Below are positions 49,788 to 60,214 of a stretch of DNA of 64,000 nt, piece after piece. Each line of letters opens with the position of its first letter. The stretch's first letter is position 1. Origin of the DNA: Hyphomicrobiales bacterium (lineage in GTDB: Bacteria; Pseudomonadota; Alphaproteobacteria; Rhizobiales; Rhizobiaceae). Under the pieces are notes generated by a model, which was not told the DNA's origin, made no database searches, and saw only the letters and a list, made by a program, of their open reading frames with translations. The stretch spans positions 46,292 through 110,291 of the forward strand of contig UCII01000031.1 of assembly GCA_900472485.1 (NCBI GenBank). Reading direction: 5' to 3'. A program made the translations under genes and the position numbers.

Positions 49788-52262
49788 TCACCTGTCTCCC
49801 ACGACGAGGGATAGGGGATGATCGGCAAACAGCTGTGCTGCCAGAAGATTGCCGGCTGAGACCGGCTGATCCGTGAGGAGATCATACAGCGGCCCCTTGA
49901 GCTCTCGCGGCATCGCGACAGCGGTGTCCTTCCAGAAATCCGATGATGGCATGCCGATCAGGCGCGGCACGATCGTAATCGCTATTTCCCGCTCGTGAAC
50001 GCGCGCGAAGGCCACGAGATTGGACGCTCGTGCCCCGCTGGTTTCCAAGGGCACATATTCGCCCTCCAGGAAAAGAAGGGGGTGCTGATTGCGATATCGC
50101 AGCACCTTGCGGATGACGTGCCGTTTCAAGGAAGCGGCATTCGGCGCAAGGGGACCTGTTGCTCCCGTGTCAGTCCACAGATGGTCGACCGGTCGTCGGT
50201 TGTCAGGATCGACCAGGCTGAAATCCAGACCCTCGGTACCCTGATAGATGTCGGGAATGCCGGGAGCCGTGAGCTTGATCAGCAACTGCGACAGGCTGTT
50301 GCGGAAACCAGACTCCATGAAAGGGCGCAGCGTCCGGTCAAAATCACCGATGAACTCCCGATTATCCTCCGAAAGCAAGGCGGCAGCATAGGCTTGGACT
50401 GCATGCTCATACGCCGGATTTTCATCCATCCAATCCGTCCTGAGCTTGGCCTCTCGGATCGCTTTCAAGGCATAGGCGCAAAAGCGCTCCTTCAGTGCGT
50501 TCCGATCGGCTCCTTCAATGTCCTGCGGCCAGATACCGGCAAGCGCCTGGTAAAGCATCCATTCGATATTGGGCTCAGGCGCAAGCCCATCGGCAAGGCT
50601 GGAGCGAAAAGCAGAATTCATGTTGCGCCACCGCTCGACACCGGTAATCCAGGCATCAGGATCCTGCGTCAGACCGTAGAGGCGGGCACGGGCGTCTTCT
50701 CCCCGCTTGGTATCATGCGTCGATGTCGCGGAAAGGCCGCGGCGTTGTCGTTGAAATCGATCGATCATGAATTGGTGAAAGGCCGCTATAGAGCCGGGCG
50801 ACGCATGCGGCTCGCCTCCGACCTCGTTTAATGCGATCAGGCGGTTATATCGATAAAATAGCGTGTCCTCGACTGCCTTTGCCATGATCGGACCACTGAG
50901 CTGCTGAAATCGGGCTCGAAACTCCAGAGCGTCGGCTGCAGAAACATCCCCTTTCAGAAGACGGCCGAGCGCATCGAGGGCGTCATTGGCCGGCAATCGG
51001 CTTTGTGCCGTCTCGCAGGCACTCTCGATGATCGCCACGTCATCGGACGATGCAGCTCCCCGATAGCCGTAGGTACGGTAAACCGGAAAGGCGACCAGCA
51101 GTTCGCGAAGCGCCGACGATATTTGCTCCGCGTCGAAATCAGGAAAAATCGAACATGCCAGGCTCGCCAAACGCCTCATCTCGCCGGCAAAATTGCGCCC
51201 GACCATCAACAGCTTCGCCTTGCGCAAACCTGCGGCGAAGTCGGCGTCCTCCTCGCTTAGGGAGTTGTAGGCTTCATCCAGCCTGCGTAACCCATCCTCG
51301 TTCACGAAGAGATCAGCCATGGCGGCGATGAATTCGTAGCCGGTCGTTCCCGACACCGGCCAATCCGCCGGCAACGTCTCGCCGCGGGCGAGGATTTTTT
51401 CGACTACGATGAAAATGTCCGGGCCGACGGCCTGCCGCAAATGCTCGAGATAGCTCTTCGGATCGGCCAGTCCGTCGATATGGTCGACGCGTAATCCTTG
51501 AACCTGTCCGGCGCGAACCAATTCAATGATCAGCCGGTGCGTGTCGTTGAAGACCGGCGCGTTCTCCACCCGCATCCCGACCAGGCCTGCCACCTCGAAG
51601 AAGCGCCGATAGCTGAGGTTTTCGGCGGCATCTTTCCAATAGAGCAATTGCCAGTGCTGTTCGGCGAGTAGTTTTCGCATCGCGACCGCATCTTTCGAAA
51701 ACGCACGCAACCGCTCCGCATCCGTTCCAATGTCCGCTGTCAGCCACTCGGCGCTTTCAGCCGAGAGCGGAAGCAGATCGTCGAAATAGACCAGATAAAT
51801 GCCTCCATCCTTAGGCTCGTAGCGAAGATGAAACTCCCCCGCGGCCAGGCTTTCCTCGAACGGCCGCCCGAGCAGCGGCAAGGTGAGCTTGCGGCGCCAG
51901 TCGATATCGAAATGGCCGGCATAGGCGCTGCTCGATCCGCGCTGCAACACGTCACGCCACCACGCGTTTTCCACGGAGGCGGCCATATGGTTGGGCACAA
52001 TGTCGAGGATCAGGCCCAGCTTCGCCTGCCGCAAGGCCGTGCAGAAAGCATCGAACCCGGCGCGGCCGCCAAGCACCGGGTCGATCTCGTTCGCATCCGT
52101 GACATCATAGCCATGGGTCGATCCCTTCTTGGCAGCAAAGATCGGCGAGGCATAGACATGGCTGATGCCGAGATCCTTCAGATAGGGAACCAGCCCCGTT
52201 GCCTTGTCAAAGGTGACATCTCCGCGAAACTGCAGGCGGTAGGTAGAGGTCAAGACAGTCAT
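49788..52262 (-). CDS. treY: Maltooligosyl trehalose synthase TreY
   Basis: An 824-residue GH13 enzyme that converts the reducing-end maltose of a maltooligosaccharide into trehalose. It opens STYRLQFRGDVTFDKATGLV, then SPIFAAKKGSTHGYDVTDAN, and DIVPNHMAAS. The nucleophile lies in GLRVDHIDGLADP at about Asp260, the acid/base in FIVVEKIL, and ATSTHDTKRGEDARAR is the typical TreY signature. GAGGA precedes the ATG. It is divergent from treZ (130-nt gap) and upstream of glgX. Confidence 0.95.
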   Translation of the reverse strand: MTVLTSTYRLQFRGDVTFDKATGLVPYLKDLGISHVYASPIFAAKKGSTHGYDVTDANEIDPVLGGRAGFDAFCTALRQAKLGLILDIVPNHMAASVENAWWRDVLQRGSSSAYAGHFDIDWRRKLTLPLLGRPFEESLAAGEFHLRYEPKDGGIYLVYFDDLLPLSAESAEWLTADIGTDAERLRAFSKDAVAMRKLLAEQHWQLLYWKDAAENLSYRRFFEVAGLVGMRVENAPVFNDTHRLIIELVRAGQVQGLRVDHIDGLADPKSYLEHLRQAVGPDIFIVVEKILARGETLPADWPVSGTTGYEFIAAMADLFVNEDGLRRLDEAYNSLSEEDADFAAGLRKAKLLMVGRNFAGEMRRLASLACSIFPDFDAEQISSALRELLVAFPVYRTYGYRGAASSDDVAIIESACETAQSRLPANDALDALGRLLKGDVSAADALEFRARFQQLSGPIMAKAVEDTLFYRYNRLIALNEVGGEPHASPGSIAAFHQFMIDRFQRQRRGLSATSTHDTKRGEDARARLYGLTQDPDAWITGVERWRNMNSAFRSSLADGLAPEPNIEWMLYQALAGIWPQDIEGADRNALKERFCAYALKAIREAKLRTDWMDENPAYEHAVQAYAAALLSEDNREFIGDFDRTLRPFMESGFRNSLSQLLIKLTAPGIPDIYQGTEGLDFSLVDPDNRRPVDHLWTDTGATGPLAPNAASLKRHVIRKVLRYRNQHPLLFLEGEYVPLETSGARASNLVAFARVHEREIAITIVPRLIGMPSSDFWKDTAVAMPRELKGPLYDLLTDQPVSAGNLLAAQLFADHPLSLVVGDR

Positions 52263-52392
52263 GGCTTCCTCGCTGCGTCAGGCTGCCTTAACGAACGGGA
52301 CTGAAAGAGATCTGTTCCGACCTCAGGAACCGTTCCCGTCAAGATGCGTTGGATTGCAGGAAAATTTCAGCATCATCGACGGACGGGATGTC

Positions 52393-54171
52393 ATGCAGCA
52401 CAGCTTCGCATTTGGACCGCAAATCAACAAGAATGCGGTCCTGTTCCGCCTGTGGGCGCCCTTGGCGGAGCGCGTGCTCGTCCGTATCGAGCAGCGTGGG
52501 GAATGGCCGATGCGGCGAAGACAGGACGGGTGGCATGTCGTCGAAGTCAACGATGCGCAGATCGGCGATCGCTATAAATTCGTGCTGGACGACGGGTTTG
52601 CCGTGCCGGATCCGGCCTCGCGCTTTCAACCCGAAGACGTCCACGACCCGAGCGAGCTGATCGATCCAATGTTCGAATGGCAAACGCAAGGATGGAAGGG
52701 ACGCCGCTGGGAAGAAATCGTCATCTACGAACTGCATGTCGGCGCCTTCACGGAAGCTGGCACGTTCCTAGCAGCTATCGAAAAGCTCGATCATTTGCAG
52801 CGCCTCGGCATAACGGCCATTCAACTCATGCCGCTTTCGGATTTTCGTGGTCGGTATGGATGGGGTTACGACGGTGTTTTACCCTATGCGCCGGATAGCA
52901 GCTACGGCCGCCCCGAACATCTCAAAATGCTCGTCGATGCAGCCCACGAGCGCGGCATCTGCGTCTTTCTCGATGTGGTCTATAATCATTTCGGGCCGGA
53001 CGGGAACTATCTGCCCCGCTACGCGCCGATTTTTGGAGACCGGCACGAAAGCGTCTGGGGCAAGGGGCTGAATTACGATGGCGATGGCAGCCGTTTCGTC
53101 CGCGATTTCGTCATCGAAAATGCAATCTATTGGCTGAGCGAATTTCGGATTGATGGTTTGCGGCTCGATGCCGTGCACGCGATGAAGGACGATAGCGATC
53201 CGCATATTCTTCTCGAACTTGCCGATCGCGTCAGGAGCGCATTTCCCGAACGGAAAATTCATCTGATCGTCGAAAACGAGGATAATGAATCGGCTCTCCT
53301 CGCTTGCGACGATGACGGCAAGCAACGCCATTTTACGGCACAGTGGAATGATGACATCCACCACGCTCTTCACGTAGCGGCCACGGGCGAGATTTTCGGC
53401 TACTACGCGGATTATGCCGATTGGGCACCGCGTCTGAGCCGCGCGCTTGCCGAAGGCTTCGCGTTTCAAGGGGAACATATGGAGTATCGAGGCCGGCCCA
53501 GAGGATCGCCGAGCGTTGGCTTGCCGCCATCGGCCTTTATCTCCTTCATCCAGAACCATGACCAGATCGGCAATCGGGCACGCGGCGATCGCATGATTTC
53601 CTCCCATCCCATCGAGGCGATAAAGGCCATTGCAGCCATCTATCTTCTCTCGCCGCAGATCCCCATGCTGTTCATGGGTGAGGAATGGGGCGCTGCCGAT
53701 CCCTTTCCCTTCTTTTGCGACTTCGACGAGGAACTCAACGCCAAGGTAAGACTTGGCCGCAAGGAGGAACTGAAGCGCCTGCCCGGCTTCGACGCGGAGG
53801 ATGCGTGCGACCCGACAGCCGAAGCCACCTTCCGCAGCGCCAAATTGCGGTGGGACAAAATGAATGAGAATCCGGCAATTGGCGACTACTACAAGCAGTT
53901 GCTAAAGCTCAGACATCAAGTAGTCGTGCCGCTCCTTGCTGAAGCGCATAGTTGCCCAGCCACCTATGATCCAGATGCCTCTCCCATCCGAGTGCGCTGG
54001 CAAATCGGGTCCACAAACCTTCATTTGGTAGCCAACTTGTCGAACACGCCAGTCGTTTTGAAAAGGCCGACCGAAGGGCAAGTGTTTTTCTCGTCAGGCA
54101 GCATAGCAGACAACTGGATGGGACCGCGGGCGGTTGTTTGGAGCCTGTCCTCAGCCACATTACAGAGCTGA
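52393..54171 (+). CDS. treZ: Maltooligosyltrehalose trehalohydrolase TreZ
   Basis: A 592-residue GH13 enzyme that releases trehalose from the product of TreY. An N-terminal beta domain (FAFGPQINKNAVLFRLWAPL) precedes the barrel: YELHVGAFTEAGTFLAAIEK, VVYNHFGPDGNYL, the nucleophile in GLRLDAVHAMKDDSDPHILL at about Asp259, the acid/base Glu294 in LIVENED, and IQNHDQIGNRARGDR. The start at 52393 gives the usual N-terminus; a longer frame begins at 52261 beside the treY start. It converges with the response regulator gene. Confidence 0.95.
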   Translation: MQHSFAFGPQINKNAVLFRLWAPLAERVLVRIEQRGEWPMRRRQDGWHVVEVNDAQIGDRYKFVLDDGFAVPDPASRFQPEDVHDPSELIDPMFEWQTQGWKGRRWEEIVIYELHVGAFTEAGTFLAAIEKLDHLQRLGITAIQLMPLSDFRGRYGWGYDGVLPYAPDSSYGRPEHLKMLVDAAHERGICVFLDVVYNHFGPDGNYLPRYAPIFGDRHESVWGKGLNYDGDGSRFVRDFVIENAIYWLSEFRIDGLRLDAVHAMKDDSDPHILLELADRVRSAFPERKIHLIVENEDNESALLACDDDGKQRHFTAQWNDDIHHALHVAATGEIFGYYADYADWAPRLSRALAEGFAFQGEHMEYRGRPRGSPSVGLPPSAFISFIQNHDQIGNRARGDRMISSHPIEAIKAIAAIYLLSPQIPMLFMGEEWGAADPFPFFCDFDEELNAKVRLGRKEELKRLPGFDAEDACDPTAEATFRSAKLRWDKMNENPAIGDYYKQLLKLRHQVVVPLLAEAHSCPATYDPDASPIRVRWQIGSTNLHLVANLSNTPVVLKRPTEGQVFFSSGSIADNWMGPRAVVWSLSSATLQS

Positions 54172-54217
54172 ACGACAAGCTTGCACCGCTCTCCGAGACC
54201 CTTAGAGGCCCGTTAGC

Positions 54218-54565
54218 TTAGGCTTTTAGCTGCGCCTTTTCCAAGGCGTCGAGGATCACTTTGTCGGTAAATGGCTTGCCGACTATTCCGACTGCCCCTT
54301 CGAGACCGTATCCGACCCGTTCGGGGCTGCCGGTCACAAAGATCACCTTTATCCTGAACCGATCCGTCAATCGCCGAGCAAGCCCCCCTCCGCTATGGCC
54401 ATCGGCCAAGCCGAGATCCACGAAAGCCACCTGTGCCTTTGATGCATAGGCCAGGGCCTGCTCCGCAGTCATGAAGGAGCCCACGACTTCATGACCGGCT
54501 TCGGTAGCGATACGCTCCAATTCGAGTGCCACCAGGGGCTCATCCTCGACAATCATAATCTTCAT
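54218..54565 (-). CDS. Single-domain response regulator (receiver only)
   Basis: A 115-residue receiver domain. MIVEDEPLVALELERIA carries the acidic pair (Glu7/Asp8), the phosphoacceptor is Asp50 in VAFVDLGLADG, Thr78 lies in IFVTGS and Lys97 in GKPF. No output domain follows. The start at 54565 has GAGGAGG upstream. It lies between treZ and glgB, 126 nt after the glgB stop on the same strand, so it may be read through from the glgE operon. No histidine kinase is near. Related rhizobial receivers often sit in general stress pathways, but this is inference. Confidence 0.85.
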   Translation of the reverse strand: MKIMIVEDEPLVALELERIATEAGHEVVGSFMTAEQALAYASKAQVAFVDLGLADGHSGGGLARRLTDRFRIKVIFVTGSPERVGYGLEGAVGIVGKPFTDKVILDALEKAQLKA

Positions 54566-54691
54566 CACAACCTCCTCATGCAATAAGAGATAGATCAAAT
54601 TGGAAGAAAGACGATGTCCGCTACCGGACCGTTCCGTTGAACGCGCAGCTACGACAGTATCGACTACTTCCCACGACGCAGACCTTCAGGG

Positions 54692-56923
54692 TCACTCACC
54701 TCCCGTCATCGTTTCTCCATCCTCAAAGAGAAACATCGCTGTTGAAAGAGGGGCAAGATCAAGGAGAAGGGACTGGCGGCGTCCATACACGGGAAAGTCG
54801 TCGGTAAGACGATCGCGGGAGCCGATGCCTGCTCCGCCATAAACAGAGTCATCCGTATCGAGTATCCGCCGCCAGAGACCGGAAAAAGGGACGCCAACTC
54901 TGTATCCACCGCGGAAAATCGGAGTGAAATTCGAGACGATCAGAATGGCCGACCGCCGTCCGGGATCGAAGCGCAGCATTCCGAAAACCGACTGTTCGGC
55001 ATCATCCGCAACCGCCCACTCAAAGCCGTCGGGCACAGTATCGCCGTGCTGCAGGCAGGGAAAATGCCTGTAGATTCGGTTGAGATCGCGCACCAGCCGT
55101 TGCAGGCCGGCGTGGGACGGTTCATCCAGGAGATCCCATTCCACGGAACTGTCGTGGCTCCATTCCGACCATTGGCCGATCTCACCGCCCATAAAGAGAA
55201 GCTTCTTACCCGGGTACCCCCACATGAAGCCGAAAAGAGCGCGAAGATTGGCCATCTTCTGCGAGGGATCGCCGGGCATCTTGGCCAGCATGGAACCCTT
55301 TCCGTGCACGACTTCGTCATGCGAAAACGGCAGGATGAAGCGCTCGCTATAGGCATAGATCATGCCGAATGTCATCGAGCCATGATGATATTTTCGATAG
55401 ACCGGATCGTCGGACATGTAATGAAGCGTGTCATGCATCCATCCCATATTCCACTTCATGTCGAAGCCGAGTCCGCCTTCCGCAGCGGGTCTGGTGATGT
55501 TCGGAAAAGCGGTCGATTCCTCGGCGATCATCAGCGCATGCGGAAAGCGTTCGTGAACGATGCTGTTCAGATGCTTGAAGAATTCGATGGCTTCCAGGTT
55601 TTCGCGCCCTCCGTAGCGGTTCGGGATCCACTCGCCTTCCGGGCGGCTATAGTCGCGATAGAGCATGGAAGCGACGGCATCGACGCGCAGTCCGTCCACA
55701 TGAAAGCGGTCAAGCCATTCGAGCGCGCTCGCGATCAGGAAGCCTTTGACCTCGTTGCGTCCAAGATTATAGATCAGCGTGTTCCAATCGCGATGGAAAC
55801 CCTCCCGCGGATCCTCATGCTCATAAAGCGCGGTTCCGTCAAAACGCGCCAATCCCCACACATCCGTCGGGAAATGCGCCGGCACCCAATCCAGAATGAC
55901 ACCGAGCCCTTCCTGATGGCAGCGATCGACGAAATATGCGAAATCTTCAGGCGTGCCGTGGCGCCCGGTCGGAGCGAACAGCCCGAGTGGCTGATACCCC
56001 CACGATCCGCCAAAAGGATGCTCCATGATCGGCAGGAGCTCGATATGGGTGAAGCCCATTTCGCTGACATAGGGAATGAGCCGCTGCGAGAGTTCGATCC
56101 AATCCAGCGCGCGGCCGCCATCTTCCATGTCGCGCAGCCAGGAACCGGCATGAACCTCGTAAATCGAAAGCGCCTTGGCGAAATGATCGGCGTTTCGGCA
56201 ATTGTCCATCCAGCCCTGATCGTTCCAGCGGAAAGGCTCGGACGATGCCACCACTGACGCCGTCGATGGCGCGGACTCCGCCGCCCGCGCGACCGGATCG
56301 GCCTTCTGCGGAAGCAGGTTGCCAGAGCGATCGACAATCTCGAACTTGTAGCGTTCGCCGACCGTGATATGCGGAATGAATATCTCCCAGACACCGGCCT
56401 GCGGCCGGAGCCTCATCGGATGGCGGCGCCCGTCCCAGGCGTTGAAGTCGCCGACCACGGATACCCGGCTTGCATTCGGCGCCCAGACTGCGAAACGCAC
56501 GCCCGCGACATCGTCGACCGTCATGGGATTGGCGCCAAGAGCCTCGCTCAGATTGTAATGCGTGCCTTTCGAAATCAGATGGAGATCCAGATCACCGAGC
56601 AACGGCGCAAAGCTGTAGGGATCGGCCGTCACCTGGATTGCATCGGGCCAGTGAATTTTCAGATAATAGGCGTTGCGTTCGGCAAGTGTGGCGCCAAACA
56701 GGCCGGCGGGATGGATAAGATCGGCCGACGCCAGAACGCGATCACTGTCCCGATCGAGAATTTCAACGCGCAAAGCCCCAGGCAGATAGGCTCTGACGCT
56801 GTAGCGGCCATCCACACCTTGGTGCATGCCGAGGATCGAAAAGGGATCGCCATGCCGCCCCTCCACCAGGGCATGCATGGAACCCGCATCCACTCCGCTG
56901 AGAATGTCGGCAACATCGCTCAT
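54692..56923 (-). CDS. glgB: 1,4-alpha-glucan branching enzyme GlgB
   Basis: A 743-residue enzyme that adds alpha-1,6 branches to the linear glucan made by GlgE. Two N-terminal beta domains (DPFSILGMHQ; VRFAVWAPNASRVSVVGDFN) precede the GH13 barrel with ELLPIMEHPFGGSWGYQPLG, nucleophile Asp415 in GLRVDAVASMLYRDYSRPEG, acid/base Glu468 in MIAEESTAFPNI, and LPFSHDEVVHGKGS. The start at 56923 overlaps the treS stop (ATGA), so translation is coupled. The length is normal for a GlgB. Confidence 0.95.
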   Translation of the reverse strand: MSDVADILSGVDAGSMHALVEGRHGDPFSILGMHQGVDGRYSVRAYLPGALRVEILDRDSDRVLASADLIHPAGLFGATLAERNAYYLKIHWPDAIQVTADPYSFAPLLGDLDLHLISKGTHYNLSEALGANPMTVDDVAGVRFAVWAPNASRVSVVGDFNAWDGRRHPMRLRPQAGVWEIFIPHITVGERYKFEIVDRSGNLLPQKADPVARAAESAPSTASVVASSEPFRWNDQGWMDNCRNADHFAKALSIYEVHAGSWLRDMEDGGRALDWIELSQRLIPYVSEMGFTHIELLPIMEHPFGGSWGYQPLGLFAPTGRHGTPEDFAYFVDRCHQEGLGVILDWVPAHFPTDVWGLARFDGTALYEHEDPREGFHRDWNTLIYNLGRNEVKGFLIASALEWLDRFHVDGLRVDAVASMLYRDYSRPEGEWIPNRYGGRENLEAIEFFKHLNSIVHERFPHALMIAEESTAFPNITRPAAEGGLGFDMKWNMGWMHDTLHYMSDDPVYRKYHHGSMTFGMIYAYSERFILPFSHDEVVHGKGSMLAKMPGDPSQKMANLRALFGFMWGYPGKKLLFMGGEIGQWSEWSHDSSVEWDLLDEPSHAGLQRLVRDLNRIYRHFPCLQHGDTVPDGFEWAVADDAEQSVFGMLRFDPGRRSAILIVSNFTPIFRGGYRVGVPFSGLWRRILDTDDSVYGGAGIGSRDRLTDDFPVYGRRQSLLLDLAPLSTAMFLFEDGETMTGGE

Positions 56924-59900
56924 GAGCGGCTCCCCGACAGTCGCGCTATGATGGCGGCAAGTCCGTTCAGCGGGATCGGGAGCCACTTCGGGCGGTTTCG
57001 TGCCTCGTAGGCGATCTCATAGGCAGCCTTTTCCAGAAGAAAGATATCGATGATCCGCCGAGCTTCGGCAGGCTCTTTCGGCAAATCGGGCGAAGCCGCC
57101 AATGCCGCGATGTAGGATGTCAGAAAGATGCGTTCCGCATTTTCCGCGAAGCGCCGGATCACCTCTCGGCGGCGGGCATCATGATGATCTGAAATGGCGT
57201 CGTTTTCGAGCATGGCGGTTGCTGAGAGATAATCGAGCGACCGCAGCAGGCCGGCAGCGTCGCGCAACGGGCTCGTCTTGGCGCGGCGCTCGGCAAGATT
57301 GCGCGCTGGCTCGCCTTCGAAATCGATGATGACAGCATCGCCTTCCGTCACCAGGATCTGGCCAAGATGGAAATCGCCATGCGCACGCGTCAACAACGTG
57401 CCTTTCGCCTCCTCCGCCAGCGCACTGGCAAGCTCGAAGATCCTGTCGCGTTCGGCAAGCAGCGAGGACATTTGCTCCGCGATCTCCGGCTCGACACTGT
57501 CTTCGAGGTCGGTCAGCTTGGAAAAGGCATAGGTGATCTCGCCCGTTACGGTTTTGCGAATGCCGGCGATATCGCGTGCATCCGCCCGACGCGGCGCGAA
57601 GGCTTCGTTGTCGGTCGGCTGCGCCAGCAAGACATGCAATTCTCCAAGGCGTTCGCCGACCATGGAAATAAAATGCAGAAGTGGCTGCAGCTGCTCATCG
57701 GCCGACTCGACTGCAGCCTCGGTGATAACGATCTCGTCAGCGGTGCGGCGCAGGTTGGACAGCATCCAATTCCAGGCGTCACCCTGGTTGCGGATCGCGC
57801 CTTGCACGATGATCAGCGTCGATCGGCGACCTTCGCCGTCGGTCCGAGCCACCTCGCCCAGAAGAGGGGCAGTATGCTCATAACCATGTTCCGTCAAATA
57901 GCGCGTCATCTCGACTTCCGGATGGACGCCGACGAAGACATGGCGGATCAGCTTGATCATTGCCAGGTCGCCCACGAGCAAGGAGCTGTTGGATTGTTCG
58001 GCCGAAAGCCAGCGGATCGGCATATCCTCGGTCAAAGCCAGACAATCGAGCCGATCAGTACCGATGAACTCGATCATGCCGGTGCGTCCGCTGACCGTCG
58101 AGCGATCGCATAGGCCTTGAAAAATGCCGCGTGCCATCATCTCGACGGCAAATCCGTCGGTCAAGAATCCAACCCGCCTACCCTGCCGGATGCGCGCAAG
58201 GGAAAGCTGCTGGGCGAGCACGTTGGGCGCCGTATCATCCCATTCGGCTGCGAGCGGCAATTGATAGCTCTCCACATGATCCGGCAGCACAACCTCGATC
58301 TCTCCGAGCACGATCCCGTCGGCAAAGGGTATCGGTGTCGCGGAAACAAGCCTCGCCTCCTGCAGAGCCTGGTCCTTGGCGCCGAACCAGCGGCGCTTCG
58401 CAAGATAGGCCGGCAAGATATCCCTGCTCAGCATCGCCGTGTGATGCGGCAGCTCAGCAAGCTCCGTCAGGCTGCGTCTGATAACGATCGTCACCAGATC
58501 GACAAGTTGCTCAGGCGGAGCCGTGCGCCAGGCCGGCCCGTCGGCTTCGGCAGCGAGCTGGAACCAGAAGAAACCATAGGGAGGCAGTGTGAGTAGATAG
58601 GTGAGCTGCCCGATCGGCGGGAACGGCGACATACCCGTCAACTCCACCGGAACCCGCCCTTCGAACTGCTGCAGATCGAGCTCTACCGCCTGGGGAACGC
58701 GTGACAGGTTTGCGACGCAAAGAATGACCTCATCATCATATTCGCGTAAATAGGCGAGAATCCGCCGGTTCGCCGGCGTCAGAAACCGCATTGAACCCCG
58801 CCCGAAGGCGCTGTGGCGACCGCGCAGCGCCAGCATTCGCCGTGTCCAATTCAACAGCGAATGCGCGTCCGACACCTGCGCCTCGACATTCAATGCCTCG
58901 TAACCGTAAAGGGGATCGGCAACCGGCGGCAATACGAGGCGTGCCGGATCTGCGCGCGAAAAGCCGCCGTTGCGATCGGGGGACCATTGCATAGGGGTGC
59001 GCACCCCGTCCCGGTCGCCGAGATAAATATTGTCTCCCATGCCGATCTCGTCGCCATAATAGACGATGGGTGTTCCCGGCATGGACAGCAGCAACGCATT
59101 CATGAGCTCGATACGGCGGCGGTCGCGTTCCATCAATGGCGCCAGCCTGCGTCGGATGCCGAGGTTGATGCGGGCGCGCTTATCGGAGGCATAGGTCTCC
59201 CACAGATAATCGCGTTCAGCGTCGGTGACCATTTCGAGCGTCAATTCGTCATGATTTCTGAGGAAGATCGCCCATTGGCAGATGTCTGGGATCTCAGGCG
59301 TTTGACGTATGATGTCGGTGATCGGGAAACGGTCCTCCTTGGCAATCGCCATGTACATGCGCGGCATCAGGGGAAAATGGAACGCCATATGGCATTCGTC
59401 GCCGTCGCCGAAATATTCGCGCGTGTCCTCTGGCCACTGGTTTGCCTCGGCAAGGAGCAGCACGCCGGAATGTGTCGCATCAAGCGCCGCACGGATCTCT
59501 TTGAGGATCAGATGGGTTTCCGGCAGATTTTCATTGTTGGTGCCTTCGCGCTCGACAAGATAGGGGATTGCATCGAGCCGGAAGCCATCGATGCCGGTCT
59601 CAAGCCAGAAACGCATGACATCGATAATCTCCTTCATGACCAGCGGATTATCGAAGTTGAGATCTGGCTGGTGCGAATAGAAGCGATGCCAGTAATAGGC
59701 GCCCGCCACGGGATCGAATGTCCAGTTCGATTTTTCCGTATCGAGAAAAATGATGCGGGTCTCGGGAAATTTCAGGTCGGTATCCGACCAGACGTAGAAG
59801 TCTCGTTCGGGGCTTCCGGCAGGCGATTGCCGCGCGCGTTGGAACCAGGGATGTTGGTCCGACGTGTGATTGATGACGAGCTCGATAATGACGCGGATAT

Positions 59901-60213
59901 TGTGTTCATGCGCAGCCGTCACGAACTTCCGGAAATCCTCCAGCGTCCCGTAATCAGGGCTGACGTTGCGATAATCGGCAATATCATAACCGTCATCGCG
60001 CCGGGGCGAGGGAAAGAACGGCAGGAGCCAAATGGCATTGACGCCGAGTGCAGCGATATAGTCGAGCTTCTGGTACAGGCCTTCGAAGTCGCCGATGCCA
60101 TCGCCATTGGCATCGTAAAAGGACTTGATGTGCAGCTGATAGATGATCGCATCCTTATACCATAGCGGATCATCGGCAGCACTATCGACCTCGGGCATGT
60201 GAACAGTGTCCAT
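56920..60213 (-). CDS. treS: Trehalose synthase fused to maltokinase (TreS-Mak)
   Basis: A 1097-residue two-enzyme protein. Residues 1 to about 550 are TreS, which interconverts trehalose and maltose: WYKDAIIYQLHIKSFYDANG, ELVINHTSDQHPWFQRAR, nucleophile Asp214 in GFRLDAIPYL, acid/base Glu256 in LLAEANQW, and Asp322 in NHDEL. From about 590 on is a maltokinase (Pep2) that makes maltose-1-phosphate: AYLAKRRWFGAKDQA near its start, the phosphotransferase motif LLTRAHGDFHLGQILV and the metal motif VIIDFEGEPARNL. The ATG is one base from the glgE stop and the end overlaps glgB, so all three are made together. Confidence 0.95.
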   Translation of the reverse strand: MDTVHMPEVDSAADDPLWYKDAIIYQLHIKSFYDANGDGIGDFEGLYQKLDYIAALGVNAIWLLPFFPSPRRDDGYDIADYRNVSPDYGTLEDFRKFVTAAHEHNIRVIIELVINHTSDQHPWFQRARQSPAGSPERDFYVWSDTDLKFPETRIIFLDTEKSNWTFDPVAGAYYWHRFYSHQPDLNFDNPLVMKEIIDVMRFWLETGIDGFRLDAIPYLVEREGTNNENLPETHLILKEIRAALDATHSGVLLLAEANQWPEDTREYFGDGDECHMAFHFPLMPRMYMAIAKEDRFPITDIIRQTPEIPDICQWAIFLRNHDELTLEMVTDAERDYLWETYASDKRARINLGIRRRLAPLMERDRRRIELMNALLLSMPGTPIVYYGDEIGMGDNIYLGDRDGVRTPMQWSPDRNGGFSRADPARLVLPPVADPLYGYEALNVEAQVSDAHSLLNWTRRMLALRGRHSAFGRGSMRFLTPANRRILAYLREYDDEVILCVANLSRVPQAVELDLQQFEGRVPVELTGMSPFPPIGQLTYLLTLPPYGFFWFQLAAEADGPAWRTAPPEQLVDLVTIVIRRSLTELAELPHHTAMLSRDILPAYLAKRRWFGAKDQALQEARLVSATPIPFADGIVLGEIEVVLPDHVESYQLPLAAEWDDTAPNVLAQQLSLARIRQGRRVGFLTDGFAVEMMARGIFQGLCDRSTVSGRTGMIEFIGTDRLDCLALTEDMPIRWLSAEQSNSSLLVGDLAMIKLIRHVFVGVHPEVEMTRYLTEHGYEHTAPLLGEVARTDGEGRRSTLIIVQGAIRNQGDAWNWMLSNLRRTADEIVITEAAVESADEQLQPLLHFISMVGERLGELHVLLAQPTDNEAFAPRRADARDIAGIRKTVTGEITYAFSKLTDLEDSVEPEIAEQMSSLLAERDRIFELASALAEEAKGTLLTRAHGDFHLGQILVTEGDAVIIDFEGEPARNLAERRAKTSPLRDAAGLLRSLDYLSATAMLENDAISDHHDARRREVIRRFAENAERIFLTSYIAALAASPDLPKEPAEARRIIDIFLLEKAAYEIAYEARNRPKWLPIPLNGLAAIIARLSGSRS

Positions 60214-60214
60214 C

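Noticed and set aside
55046..56257. Long plus-strand open frame (403 codons)
   Set aside because: Antisense to glgB, with no family resemblance.
58813..60165. Long plus-strand open frame (450 codons)
   Set aside because: Antisense to the treS half of the TreS-Mak gene and without any recognisable domain.
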